Shown: positions 1-10,968, numbered from the stretch's first letter. The stretch: DNA of 64,000 nt from an uncultured Flavobacteriales bacterium (GCA_943788115.1 CALSPA010000003.1:1-64000), one strand, 5' to 3'. Notes: generated from the sequence alone by a model not told the origin. A program made the numbers and translations.

Positions 1-1
1 A

Positions 2-2329
2 ATTTCGGGCTCCGGTGGAACAGGCTCCGGTGGAACAGGCCCTTCTGCAGCACATAGTAATTTGGGGTATGTTTATTTTGAAGGCTCTACAGGTGGTTTA
101 GATACCGCTTCAATTGTTAGTCCTGCAATAGACCTTACGGCTGCTACATCAGATGCTGAATTATCTTTCTGGATGCACGCTTATGGTGCTGATATGGGAG
201 AATTAGCCGTAAGTGTAGGAACTTCTCCAACAGGCCCTTTTAATGTTGTGTTTTTACAATCTGGACCTTTACAAACTTTAGACACTGATCCATGGACTAA
301 TGTTGGTGTTAATTTAGGCGCTTATGTAGGTCAAACAATTTACCTGCAATTAACATTTTACAGATTAAATACTGGTTTCACAACTGATATGGCAATTGAT
401 TTAATTCAAGTTGAATCTTGTTTTTCTGGTGTTGCTCCTTCAAACTTAATGGCTTCAAACTTAACTACAACATCAGCTGATATTTCATGGACTGCTGGTG
501 GAAGTGAGACTTCTTGGAATGTTGTAACAGACACTGTTGGATTCAATCCTTATGCTGCAACTAATATTGTGGCAGCTAATGATTCTCTGTCAGTTTCAGG
601 ATTAACACTCAACACTTGTTATGAGTTCTATGTACAGGCTGACTGTGGTGGAGGTGATACAAGCGCATGGGTTGGTCCTTATTCATTCTGCACACTACCA
701 GCTCCTGTATGTTACTATTTACTAGACATGCAAGATTCTTATGGTGATGGTTGGAATGGTGCAAGCATTGATGTCTCTATTAACGGAATTGCATCGGGCA
801 GTTATCAGATAGATCAAATTCTTGGAGGACAATTAGATCTTCAACAAACAGACACTGTGTATGCTTACACTGGTGACGTTGTAGATTTTTCTTTTACTTC
901 AGGAGCTTGGGATACTGAAATCACTTTCCAAATATATGATCCGCTAGGAATTCAATTAGGTCAGCTATGGAACCAGTCCTGCCGTTGGGTTGTTCTTAAC
1001 TGATTCATCTTCTAATTCTATTTGTGCACCACCATTAGATGATTTAGGTGCTTTAAGTGTAACTACTGACATTAGCTCTGGTTGTGAAATTTCTTTTGCA
1101 CCTTTTAACAATGGATATTTACAATTATGGTGGTGCATCTCAAACTGGTTTTGATGTGTCTTACAGTGTAAATGGAGGCGCAAATCAAGTAACAGAAACT
1201 GTTTCTGGAACAATATTGCCCGGAGACACAATTACCTACACATTTACTCAACCTTTAGACGTAAGTGCTGATGGTTTATATTGTATAGACGTTGCAACAT
1301 TACTGGTTGGAGATTTAGATGTTACAAATGATGAAATCATAGGTTCTTATTGTGTTGAAAACTATCTCACACCTGAAGATCCAATTGGAACAAGTGATAC
1401 TATTTGCGAAGGATCTGGAGATACATTAACGCTATCTGCTACATCTAACGGAAACATAACATGGTACGATGCCGCTACTGGTGGGAATGTTGTTGGAACT
1501 GGAAATGACTTAAACAGCTTATGACAATTCAACAACTACATATTATGCTGAGGCAGTTGCAAACATTGCTGACACGCTGGCTACTACATATGATGGTGGT
1601 AACGGATGTGGATTTGGTAATATGTTTGACGTTATTGCAACTACTGACTTTACTATTGACAGTATGAGAGGTCACTTTAATGCTGCTGACTCGGTTAAAG
1701 TTTATTACAAAACAGGGTCTTATATTGGTAGTGAAGAAGTTCCTGGAGATTGGACACTTTTAGGCTCTGCTGAAATAAACTCTAGTGCAACAGCTTTTGA
1801 AGCGCTAGTATTTAGTGTCGGTCAGTTAAGCTTAACTGCTGGAGATACCGTTGGTATTTATGTTCAAGCTAGTGTAAGGTACACTAATGTAACTGCAGGA
1901 ACAACATATTCAAACTCAGATATGACCATAGCTGGTGGAACTGGTCTTTGTGCAAGTTTTGCAACAACTTTCAGTCCTAGAATGTGGAATGGTACTATAT
2001 TTTACAGCACTGGAGGTTGTTCAAGCGATCGAACTGCTGTTGATGCAGTAGTAGAAGATTGTACTAATATCCTAGAAATTGGTTTAGATGAATTTAGCTT
2101 ATTCCCGAATCCAAACAATGGAGATTTTACATTGCTTAACGCTGGAGTTGCTAATAATATAGATGTTACAATTACTGATATTCAAGGTAAAGTGGTTTAT
2201 TCAAAAAATCACAACTTCAATAAAAACGAACAAAAAACATTAACCTTAGAAGGAATTGAAAGAGGACTATACTTAGTTCATTTAAATTCTGACGATGGAT
2301 TAAAAATCATTAATATGATTGTTCAATAA
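2..2329 (+). CDS. T9SS-secreted protein (MAM/choice-of-anchor-J-like, Fn3-like, DGWNGA module, C-terminal sorting domain); 5' end outside window; apparently frameshifted three times
   Basis: ORFs 62-1003, 1084-1524 and 1622-2329 read as one protein when single-base shifts are allowed near 962, 1100 and 1520; frame is open from base 2; C-terminus 'LFPNPNNGDFTL...GLYLVHLNSDDGLKIINMIVQ' is a typical T9SS type A sorting domain. Confidence 0.75.
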
Positions 2330-2351
2330 TTAAGTTTTTTTTTAATCTTTC

Positions 2352-2383
2352 AAAGGGAGCTAATGTTTAGCTCCCTTTTTTTT
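2352..2383 (+). terminator. Rho-independent terminator
   Basis: AAAGGGAGCTAA-tgt-TTAGCTCCCTTTTTTTT stem-loop plus T-run, just after a stop codon. Confidence 0.85.
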
Positions 2384-2482
2384 GAAAACATATTAAATTA
2401 TTTATATCCTTTAAATAAAAAATTATTAATTTAGAATGTCTTTTAAAGTAAAAGGCGTAATTATTAATTAAATTTTATTTTT

Positions 2483-3124
2483 ATGAAAAAACTTTTATCT
2501 ATTTTAACAGCATTTGTTGCTGGTATTTTTAACCTTAACGCACAGTGCGATTGGACTATGGACATGCACGATGCTTGGGGCGATGGTTGGAACGGAGCAA
2601 GTGTTTCTGTTTCTCTAGCTGGTACGGCTACTAGCTACGAAGCTACTATGGGTGCTGGTGGTGGTGTTCAAACTGATGAAACTATTACATTTTCAGTAAA
2701 TGATGGTGACGCAATGGAAGTATCTTTTACAGGTGGTTCTTGGGATAGTGAAATCAGTTTTGAAATTTACAACAACTTCGGAACATTAATTTATTCCTCA
2801 GGTGTTGAGCCATTGGCTGGTGTATTATACTCTAGTACTGCAGGTTGTTCTTTCGCTACAGATGTTGCAGAAGTTAACGGAGATGATTTGACAATTTACC
2901 CTAACCCAAATAATGGAGAATTCTTCATTAGTAATAATGGTGAGGCTGAAAACATCAACCTTCATGTTCTTGACATCCAAGGAAAAGAAGTTTACAATAA
3001 CGTTCTTAACCTAGGAACTGGTGCTAATGAATTCATTAAATTGAATGACTTAAACCCAGGAATGTACATTGTTGTTTTAGACACAGAAAATGGACGCACA
3101 ACTAAAAATGTTGTTGTACAATAA
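2483..3124 (+). CDS. T9SS type A sorting domain-containing protein with a single DGWNGA module
   Basis: Signal peptide MKKLLSILTAFVAGIFNLNAQ, module 'DMHDAWGDGWNGASVSV', C-terminal 'IYPNPNNGEFFI...GMYIVVLDTENGRTTKNVVVQ'. Confidence 0.85.
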   Translation: MKKLLSILTAFVAGIFNLNAQCDWTMDMHDAWGDGWNGASVSVSLAGTATSYEATMGAGGGVQTDETITFSVNDGDAMEVSFTGGSWDSEISFEIYNNFGTLIYSSGVEPLAGVLYSSTAGCSFATDVAEVNGDDLTIYPNPNNGEFFISNNGEAENINLHVLDIQGKEVYNNVLNLGTGANEFIKLNDLNPGMYIVVLDTENGRTTKNVVVQ

Positions 3125-3149
3125 TCAATAGTTAATTATTTAACTTATT

Positions 3150-3177
3150 AAAAGGCGAGCTAATGCTCGCCTTTTTT
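3150..3177 (+). terminator. Rho-independent terminator
   Basis: AAAAGGCGAGC-taat-GCTCGCCTTTTTT. Confidence 0.85.
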
Positions 3178-3817
3178 ATTTTAAAAAAGGGTTTGAACTT
3201 TTTTCTTTACCTATCGTTGTTTCAGGACCGTGTCCGCAATAAACAATAAAACCATCATTAAGAGAAAACAATTCTTTTTTAATACTATCTAATAAAAGCT
3301 GATGATTTCCTCCCGGAAGATCCGTTCTTCCTATACTCCCATCAAAAAGGCAATCACCATTAATAATAAAATTAGAATCTTTAGAAATAAAAACCACATG
3401 TCCAGGAGCATGTCCGGGAACAAATCTAATCTCCAATTTGCTATTTCCAAATGAAATGCCTTTTTCTAAATCAAAAAAATGATTAGCTGCTGGAGGAATA
3501 TTATTAACTGGAAGACCATACATATTACATACTGTTTCAAAAGAGCTTAAGGTTTGTAAATCTTCTTTATGAATCCACAAATCAATTCCATATTTTTTTG
3601 AAACAAATGAAGATCCAAAAACATGATCTAAATGACTATGTGTATGCCAAATCATAACTGGTTTTAACTGATTTTCAGTAATGTAATTATCTAAAATATT
3701 TTCTTCGTCACTTGTAAAACAGCCAGGATCTATAATGACACATTCGTTAGAATCATCATAAACAATGTAGGTGTTCTCTGAAAATGGATTGAAGGTGAAT
3801 TTTTTTACTTTAAGCAT
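3176..3817 (-). CDS. MBL-fold metallo-hydrolase (glyoxalase II-like)
   Basis: HTHSHLDHVFG metal-binding motif, 'PGHAPGHVVF', 'GDCLFDGSIGRTDLPGG'. Confidence 0.9.
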   Translation of the reverse strand: MLKVKKFTFNPFSENTYIVYDDSNECVIIDPGCFTSDEENILDNYITENQLKPVMIWHTHSHLDHVFGSSFVSKKYGIDLWIHKEDLQTLSSFETVCNMYGLPVNNIPPAANHFFDLEKGISFGNSKLEIRFVPGHAPGHVVFISKDSNFIINGDCLFDGSIGRTDLPGGNHQLLLDSIKKELFSLNDGFIVYCGHGPETTIGKEKSSNPFLK

Positions 3818-3893
3818 TTTTATTAGTTACATAGTTCATTTACAAATGTATTGAATCATACGAATTTGCCTATCTTTACGTTATATTGCTGTT

Positions 3894-6800
3894 TTGAACA
3901 TTAAGAAAGTCATATTCCCTATTTTATTTTTGCTTTTCTCCATGAGTCTTAAGGCACAATACTACTCTGGATCAGACATTTCATTTGGGCAAAACAGAGT
4001 TCAATACAATACTTTTTTTTGGCAATCTTATGACTTCCAACGGTTTAAGGTTCACTTTCAACAGAGCGGTAGAAAGCATGCTATTTACGCAGCAAAAACA
4101 GGACATCAATACTTACAGGATTTAGAGAAATTATTAGACTACCAGACAGGTGAAAAAATTCACTTTATTATTTTCAATACCCAAAGTGAATTTAGACAAA
4201 GTAACATAGGGTTAAACAACAACATTACTTCTAACATTGGGGGAACTGCAAGAATTGAAGGAAACAAAATATTTCTCTATTATGAAGGAGATCACTTAAA
4301 ATTTAACAACCAAATTAGATCGGGGATTTCTGAATTACTAGTAAATAGAATCTTATATGGCGACAATTGGAAGCAAACCATTAAAAATGCATCTCTACTA
4401 AGTGTTCCTGACTGGTACAAAATGGGGATAATTTCTTATTTAGGAGAACCATGGACAACTTCTATTGATAACAACATTAAAGACAAAGTTCTTTCTGGTA
4501 AATTCAAAAAATTTAATCACCTAGTTGGAAGAGATGCGCAACTTGTTGGTAAATCAATTTGGAATTACATAGATGAAGTTTATGGCCCTAGAATGATTCC
4601 AAACATTCTTTACATGACTAGAGTTAGTAAAAATATTGAAAGTGGTTTCATTTATGTTCTAGGAATAAATTTATCTAAACTTTCAGATGATTTCATCAAT
4701 TATTACAAAAACAGATATACTCAAGATTTAGAGGGAAGAATTGAACCCCGACATTTAAAAATACCAATTAAGAGTAGGAAAAAAAGGGTGTATCAACAGT
4801 TCAAAATTAGTTCAGATAAAAAATATGCAGCATATACAACTAATCAGCTAGGACAATACAAAGTATACGTATATGACATAGAAAAAAATAAAAATAAAAA
4901 AATAGCTAAGGGGAGTCATAAATTAGATCGAATTCCTGATTATTCTCATCCGAATTTAGCATGGCATCCAAATGGAAAAGTATTAGCTTTTATTGAAGAA
5001 AAAAAAGGGAACCTTGTACTTAATTTGTATGACACAAAAAACAAAAAGAAAACTAAAAAAACACTTTTAGGTATTGAAAAAGTTCTTTCAATGGAGTATT
5101 CAGGAAAAGGCAATAAACTTATTTTCTCTGGTGTGTCAAACGGGCAAACCGATATTTATTTATACAATGTTTTAGGAAACAGTCAAGTTCAAATCACTAA
5201 TGACATTTATGATGATTTATTCCCATCATTTACAAATAACAACACAGTTATTTTTTCTTCAAATAGATTTGATGACACAATAAGAAACACAGGTAAATTA
5301 AAAACACTATCTAATGATTTCGACATTTTCACCATTAATATTAGTGGAAGAAAAAACTTAAAAAGTGTTACAGACACCGATCTTATAGATGAGAAATCCC
5401 CCTTCTCTTATGACAATAAACACTATACCTTCATTTCTAACAATAATGGTGTTTTCAACCGTTACATTACCTACAAGGATAGTGCGATTAGCTTCATTGA
5501 CACGTCCATTCATTACAACTACTTTAGTGTTACTGACAGGCTATCCAATTACCCCTATGATGTTTTAGAAATGGGACATTTATTAAACAAAAATGACTTT
5601 TCAATTTTAATGAAAAAAAATGGGAAGTATGAATTTTACCTTGGAAATACTTCAAAGGATTTAATTTTTGAAAATAAAATAAAATCTACGATTTTCATGG
5701 AACATCTTCAGCTTATTTCTTCAAACAAAACAGGTGTTAAAGAAATTAACATTCGAAACTCCAAAGAAGAGCTTTCAGAAGGGCTAATTGACATTGACAA
5801 CTACATCTTTAACGATGAAGTTGTTGAAAAAGAGAAAAAAGTGATTTCTAATAACGATTCTTTAACAACCACAAAAAAAGAAAAGGCAGCAACTTTTGGG
5901 TTACCAAGACAAGAAATTTACAAAGTAAACTTTACCATAGACAAAGTACTAATGCAGCTTAACCCAACATTCAACAATCAATCCTACCAACGTATCTCAG
6001 AAAACGGATTTCAGAATGCAGGATTAGATGGTTTTTCAATTATTAAGGCAAAAGATGTTTTTGAAGATTATCGAATAATTGGTGGGTTTAAAGGCCCCAT
6101 CCAAATTAATAACACAGGTTATCTACTAATTTTTGAAGATTTAAAATCAAGATTAGACAAACAATATTTGGTTTCTAGACAAACCTATCAACAATTGTTT
6201 AACACTTATGAAGTCACTAAAACATCTACGTATGATGTTAAATATAAATTAAAATATCCCTTTAGCGAGGTGGCAAGTTTACGCCTAACCAACCATTTAA
6301 GGTTTGACCACACTGTAACTTCAAGCACTGAACCTGCAACACTTATTATTGAGAATGAAAATCATCTTTTAGGAGGATTAATGCTGGAGTATATTTATGA
6401 TGCAACCAGACCATTAGGGCTAAATATTCAAAACGGTACAAAATTTAAGCTTTGGGGAGAAGCATACAGAGAAGTTAATGTAAGTAAAACTGATTTCTTT
6501 GTTGTTGGTTTTGACTTTAGACATTATCAAAAAATTCATAGAAACATTGTATTTGCATCAAGATTAGCTATTAGCTCCTCTTTTGGTTCTCAAAAGCTAT
6601 TGTACTATATGGGTGGTGTAGACAACTGGCTAGCTGCAAGGTTTGACGGGTCAATAGTTCCAGACCCTAATCAAAATTATCAATTCCAAACGATCGCTAC
6701 TCCAATGAGAGGGTTTTTTCAAAATGCTAGAAACGGAAATAATTTTATCTCAATAAATAACGAATTAAGAATCCCATTATTTAGCTATTTCTCACCTAAG

Positions 6801-7097
6801 CCATTAAGGTCAGATATGTTAGAAAATTTAATGGTAATTGGGTTTCATGACATAGGAACTGCTTGGACTGGTTTGAATCCCTACTCTACTAGTAATTCCT
6901 TTAACACAACAATTATAAATGGACACAATTACACAATAACGCTTCAAAATCAAAAAGAACCAATAATCTACGGCTATGGTTTTGGTGTAAGGTCTCGAAT
7001 TTTAGGATATTACATTAGGTTTGATTGGGCTTGGGGAGTTAATGATGGTGTAATTATGCCTTCTGTAAAGCATCTATCACTATCTTTAGATTTTTAA
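3894..7097 (+). CDS. TolB-like beta-propeller protein with C-terminal BamA/D15-like outer-membrane barrel
   Basis: TTG start, signal peptide, PD40/WD40-like repeats ('HPNLAWHPNGKVLAFIEEKKG'), C-terminal barrel strands ('FKLWGEAYREVN', 'VIGFHDIGTAWTG', terminal 'LSLSLDF'). Confidence 0.7.
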   Translation: MNIKKVIFPILFLLFSMSLKAQYYSGSDISFGQNRVQYNTFFWQSYDFQRFKVHFQQSGRKHAIYAAKTGHQYLQDLEKLLDYQTGEKIHFIIFNTQSEFRQSNIGLNNNITSNIGGTARIEGNKIFLYYEGDHLKFNNQIRSGISELLVNRILYGDNWKQTIKNASLLSVPDWYKMGIISYLGEPWTTSIDNNIKDKVLSGKFKKFNHLVGRDAQLVGKSIWNYIDEVYGPRMIPNILYMTRVSKNIESGFIYVLGINLSKLSDDFINYYKNRYTQDLEGRIEPRHLKIPIKSRKKRVYQQFKISSDKKYAAYTTNQLGQYKVYVYDIEKNKNKKIAKGSHKLDRIPDYSHPNLAWHPNGKVLAFIEEKKGNLVLNLYDTKNKKKTKKTLLGIEKVLSMEYSGKGNKLIFSGVSNGQTDIYLYNVLGNSQVQITNDIYDDLFPSFTNNNTVIFSSNRFDDTIRNTGKLKTLSNDFDIFTINISGRKNLKSVTDTDLIDEKSPFSYDNKHYTFISNNNGVFNRYITYKDSAISFIDTSIHYNYFSVTDRLSNYPYDVLEMGHLLNKNDFSILMKKNGKYEFYLGNTSKDLIFENKIKSTIFMEHLQLISSNKTGVKEINIRNSKEELSEGLIDIDNYIFNDEVVEKEKKVISNNDSLTTTKKEKAATFGLPRQEIYKVNFTIDKVLMQLNPTFNNQSYQRISENGFQNAGLDGFSIIKAKDVFEDYRIIGGFKGPIQINNTGYLLIFEDLKSRLDKQYLVSRQTYQQLFNTYEVTKTSTYDVKYKLKYPFSEVASLRLTNHLRFDHTVTSSTEPATLIIENENHLLGGLMLEYIYDATRPLGLNIQNGTKFKLWGEAYREVNVSKTDFFVVGFDFRHYQKIHRNIVFASRLAISSSFGSQKLLYYMGGVDNWLAARFDGSIVPDPNQNYQFQTIATPMRGFFQNARNGNNFISINNELRIPLFSYFSPKPLRSDMLENLMVIGFHDIGTAWTGLNPYSTSNSFNTTIINGHNYTITLQNQKEPIIYGYGFGVRSRILGYYIRFDWAWGVNDGVIMPSVKHLSLSLDF

Positions 7098-7100
7098 ATT

Positions 7101-7502
7101 ATGGACCTTCAAACAATAATCACTTTAACACTTATTGGTTTAGCAGCCGGAATTGCTAGTGGGTTTATTGGTATAGGTGGTGGAATCATCATTATTCCTG
7201 CAGCAATTTACTTTCTTGGATTATCTCAATTTGAAGCTCAAGGAGTCTCATTAACTTTAATGCTTCCTCCTATTGGCATACTTGCTTTTTACAATTATTA
7301 TCAAGAAGGTCACCTCTCAAAACCTTTAATAATTTACGCCTTAGTTATGGGAGCAGCTTTCATAATAGGAGGCTTTATGGGCTCAAAAGTAGCATTGAAA
7401 ACACCTATTCATTGGGTTAAAATCATTTTTGGTGGAGCCATGCTTTATGTTTCAATAAAAATGATTATTAGTGGTTTAAAAATTTTCTTGCAAAATGATT
7501 GA
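7101..7502 (+). CDS. half-size TauE/SafE (TSUP) family transporter
   Basis: 133 aa, 'GLAAGIASGFIGIGGGIIIIPA' signature, about 4 TM segments. Confidence 0.8.
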   Translation: MDLQTIITLTLIGLAAGIASGFIGIGGGIIIIPAAIYFLGLSQFEAQGVSLTLMLPPIGILAFYNYYQEGHLSKPLIIYALVMGAAFIIGGFMGSKVALKTPIHWVKIIFGGAMLYVSIKMIISGLKIFLQND

Positions 7503-8676
7503 CAAAATAAAACAGCTTTCAAAAGAATTTCTACCTGAAATCATCAGAATAAGAAGACACATTCATCAACATCCAGAACTTTCTTTTAACGAATATAAAA
7601 CAGCTGAATTTATTCAATCTGAATTAACAAAAATAGGTATACCATTTACTTCTGGGCATGTAAATACTGGGATTATTGGAACTATCGAAGGAAAAGACCC
7701 AAATTCCAAAACAATATTGCTAAGAGCTGATATTGATGCCCTCCCAATTCAGGAAGAAAATGAGATTGAATATAAATCCAAAAACGATGGGATCATGCAT
7801 GCTTGTGGACATGATGCACATTCTGCATCTCTTCTTGGTTCAGCATTGATATTGAATCAATTGAAAAATGATTTTTCTGGTACTATTAAATTGTTATTTC
7901 AGCCTGCAGAAGAAAAACTTCCTGGTGGGGCTAAGCTTTTAATTGATGAAGGAATTATAAAAAAAATAAATCCTAATAGCTGTATTGCGCAACATGTTTA
8001 TCCAGAATTACCTGTAGGAAAAGTAGGTTTTAAAAAGGGAGTGTACATGGCATCAACTGATGAACTACACGTAACTGTTAAAGGAAAAGGTGGACATGCC
8101 GCATTACCTCACCAATTAATAGATCCTGTTTTAATTTCTGCACAAATTATTGTTGGACTTCAACAAATTATTAGCAGATCGAATAACCCTATAACTCCTT
8201 CTGTTTTATCATTTGGATTTGTTGAGGCGAAAGGGGCAACTAACGTAATACCTAACAATGTCAGTATTAAAGGGACTTTTAGAACTTTTGATGAAAAATG
8301 GAGAGAAGAGGCTCATCTTAAAATGGTGAAAATGGCAACCTCTATTGCCGATTCAATGGGAGGAAGTTGCGATTTTGAAATCAAGAAAGGGTATCCATTT
8401 TTAATTAATGATGAAGCTGTTACAAGCCTTGCTATTGATGCTGCCCAAAAGTATTTAGGCGAAGAAAATGTAGTTCCTTTAGACTTAAGAATGACTGCTG
8501 AAGATTTTGCATATCTCTCTCATGAATACCCCTCCTGCTTTTACAGATTAGGGACTACAAATAAAAATAAAAAATCAAACTTACACACCCCAACATTTGA
8601 TATTGATGAAGCATCATTAGAGATTGGAGCTGGCCTTTTTTCTTTTATTGCAATTAAACAATTATCTAAGATTTAA
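7495..8676 (+). CDS. M20 family metallopeptidase / amidohydrolase
   Basis: 'RRHIHQHPELSFNE', 'LLRADIDALPI', 'HACGHDAHSASLLG', 'FQPAEEKLPGGAKLL'; overlaps upstream ORF by 8 bp. Confidence 0.9.
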   Translation: MIDKIKQLSKEFLPEIIRIRRHIHQHPELSFNEYKTAEFIQSELTKIGIPFTSGHVNTGIIGTIEGKDPNSKTILLRADIDALPIQEENEIEYKSKNDGIMHACGHDAHSASLLGSALILNQLKNDFSGTIKLLFQPAEEKLPGGAKLLIDEGIIKKINPNSCIAQHVYPELPVGKVGFKKGVYMASTDELHVTVKGKGGHAALPHQLIDPVLISAQIIVGLQQIISRSNNPITPSVLSFGFVEAKGATNVIPNNVSIKGTFRTFDEKWREEAHLKMVKMATSIADSMGGSCDFEIKKGYPFLINDEAVTSLAIDAAQKYLGEENVVPLDLRMTAEDFAYLSHEYPSCFYRLGTTNKNKKSNLHTPTFDIDEASLEIGAGLFSFIAIKQLSKI

Positions 8677-8756
8677 ATAATTCTAAAATTGAAGCTTTTT
8701 ATCTTTAATTAGTAGATCAAATGCACTATATTAGTATATAACCTAAGAGTACTCGA

Positions 8757-10958
8757 TTGATACAATTAGCAAAAATAGGAGCTAAAAAAGCACTTCAAAA
8801 ATATTTTGGGTTCACAAAATTCAAAGGTGAACAAGAAGCTGTCATCAATAATTTATTGGCAGGCAACAATACTTTTGTAATTATGCCTACTGGTGGAGGT
8901 AAATCTCTTTGCTATCAACTGCCTGCATTAATGAGTGAAGGAACTGCAATAGTGGTTTCTCCTTTAATTGCATTAATGAAAAACCAGGTTGACGCCATAA
9001 GACAAGTTAGTGAAAGTGACAGCGTTGCACATTTTTTAAATTCTTCTTTAAACAAAACAGAGTCTAATAGAGTTAGAAATGACGTCTCAAATGGGAAAAC
9101 GAAACTTTTGTATGTTGCACCTGAATCACTAACAAAGCAGGCAAACATTGATTTCTTAACTTCTATAAAAATTTCTTTTTTTGCAATTGACGAAGCCCAT
9201 TGCATATCCGAATGGGGGCATGACTTTAGACCAGAATATAGGCGGCTAAAACCAATTATTAAAGCAATTGACAACGTACCTATTATAGCGTTAACGGCTA
9301 CTGCAACTCCAAAAGTACAAACAGACATTCAGAAGAATCTTGGAATGCAAGATGCTAAACTCTTTAAAGCGTCATTTAACAGACCTAACCTTTATTATGA
9401 AGTGCGTCCTAAAAAAGATGTTCAAAAAGAAATTGTACGTTTCATAAAAGAAAGAAAAGGGAAATCTGGTATTATCTATTGTTTGAGTCGTAAAAAAGTT
9501 GAAGAGCTAGCACAAGTTATTCAAGTAAATGGTATAAGAGCTTTGCCTTATCATGCTGGACTAGATGCAAATACAAGAGCTAAACATCAGGATATGTTTC
9601 TAATGGAAGATGCTGAAGTAATTGTTGCAACCATTGCATTTGGAATGGGTATTGACAAACCAGATGTTAGATTTGTGATTCATCATGACATTCCAAAATC
9701 TTTAGAAAGTTATTACCAAGAAACTGGAAGAGCTGGAAGAGATGGAGGAGAAGGACATTGTCTGGCATTTTACACCTACAAAGACATTGAGAAGCTTGAA
9801 AAGTTTTTGCACAATAAGCCGCTTGCAGAACAAGAAGTTGGTCATCAGCTATTGCAAGAAGTTGTTGCATTTTCTGAAACTAGTATAAATAGAAGAAAGT
9901 TTATCTTGCATTATTTTGGTGAAGAATTTGATGAAAAAAATGGAGAAGGTGCAAAAATGTGTGACAACTCCAAATTCCCTAAAGAAAAATTCGAAGGAAA
10001 AGATCAGGTTAAAATGGCTTTAGAGGCGATTTTAAGCATTGAAGGCAAACACAAGTTTAACTACTATGTCGATATTCTAGTAGGTAAATTAACTTCAAAA
10101 GTTAAAACCTACAAACATCAAAACAATTCTTTTTTTGAGGCTGGAATTAATTACGATGAGACTTTTTGGAATGCTGTTTATCGACAAATAATTGTTTCAG
10201 GGTTAGCCGCAAAAGAAATTGAATCTTACGGGACTCTTTATTTAACCCCAAAAGGTGATTCATTTATAAAATCTCCTAGCTCTTTTTTACTTACAAAAGA
10301 ACATGACTTTAGTGACACAGATGAAGATGATATTATTGTTGATCAAAAAGGTGGAGGAGGTGCTTTAGACCCTAAATTATTCAGCTTTCTTAAAGATTTA
10401 AGAAAATCACTTTCAGTGAAAAATAAAATTCCGCCCTTTGTTATTTTTCAGGATCCTTCTCTAGAAGACATGACCATTCAGTACCCGACCTCAATTGAAG
10501 ATTTACAAGCAATTTCTGGAGTAGGCAAAGGCAAAGCCATTAGATATGGGAAGCCTTTTATTGAATTAATATCTAAATATGTAGAAGAAAACAACATTGA
10601 AAGACACCAAGACTTTGTGATTAAATCCATTGCTAATAAAAGTGCGGGTAAAGTTAACCTTATCAAAAATATAGACAAAAAGATTCCCTTAGACGAAATA
10701 GCTAAAAGCCAAGGCAAAGAGCTAGACATTATAATCGAAGAAATAGAAAATATTGTTAATTCTGGAACTAAAATCAACATTGATTATTACCTAAGCGACA
10801 TCTTAGATGATGATTCACAAGAAGAAATATATGATTATTTCCTCGAAGATGCTGAAACTGATGAAATACAAATTGCTCATGATGAATTTGATGGCGATTA
10901 CAGTGAAAATGAAATTCGCTTAATTAAAATTAAATTCATGAGTGAAATGGCCAACTAA
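8757..10958 (+). CDS. recQ: ATP-dependent DNA helicase RecQ
   Basis: Helicase motifs 'MPTGGGKSLCYQLPA', 'DEAHCISEWGHDFRPEY', 'QETGRAGRDG', HRDC-like domain; TTG start. Confidence 0.93.
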   Translation: MIQLAKIGAKKALQKYFGFTKFKGEQEAVINNLLAGNNTFVIMPTGGGKSLCYQLPALMSEGTAIVVSPLIALMKNQVDAIRQVSESDSVAHFLNSSLNKTESNRVRNDVSNGKTKLLYVAPESLTKQANIDFLTSIKISFFAIDEAHCISEWGHDFRPEYRRLKPIIKAIDNVPIIALTATATPKVQTDIQKNLGMQDAKLFKASFNRPNLYYEVRPKKDVQKEIVRFIKERKGKSGIIYCLSRKKVEELAQVIQVNGIRALPYHAGLDANTRAKHQDMFLMEDAEVIVATIAFGMGIDKPDVRFVIHHDIPKSLESYYQETGRAGRDGGEGHCLAFYTYKDIEKLEKFLHNKPLAEQEVGHQLLQEVVAFSETSINRRKFILHYFGEEFDEKNGEGAKMCDNSKFPKEKFEGKDQVKMALEAILSIEGKHKFNYYVDILVGKLTSKVKTYKHQNNSFFEAGINYDETFWNAVYRQIIVSGLAAKEIESYGTLYLTPKGDSFIKSPSSFLLTKEHDFSDTDEDDIIVDQKGGGGALDPKLFSFLKDLRKSLSVKNKIPPFVIFQDPSLEDMTIQYPTSIEDLQAISGVGKGKAIRYGKPFIELISKYVEENNIERHQDFVIKSIANKSAGKVNLIKNIDKKIPLDEIAKSQGKELDIIIEEIENIVNSGTKINIDYYLSDILDDDSQEEIYDYFLEDAETDEIQIAHDEFDGDYSENEIRLIKIKFMSEMAN

Positions 10959-10968
10959 ATCAACAACT

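Noticed and set aside
965-1231. Antisense ORF across the first T9SS gene
   Set aside because: Covers the frameshifted stretch of a clear sense-strand protein; no homology signals
8915-10780. Antisense ORFs within recQ (8915-9328, 9667-9870, 10478-10780)
   Set aside because: Entirely opposite a well-conserved helicase gene; translations have no recognisable domains and look like shadow ORFs
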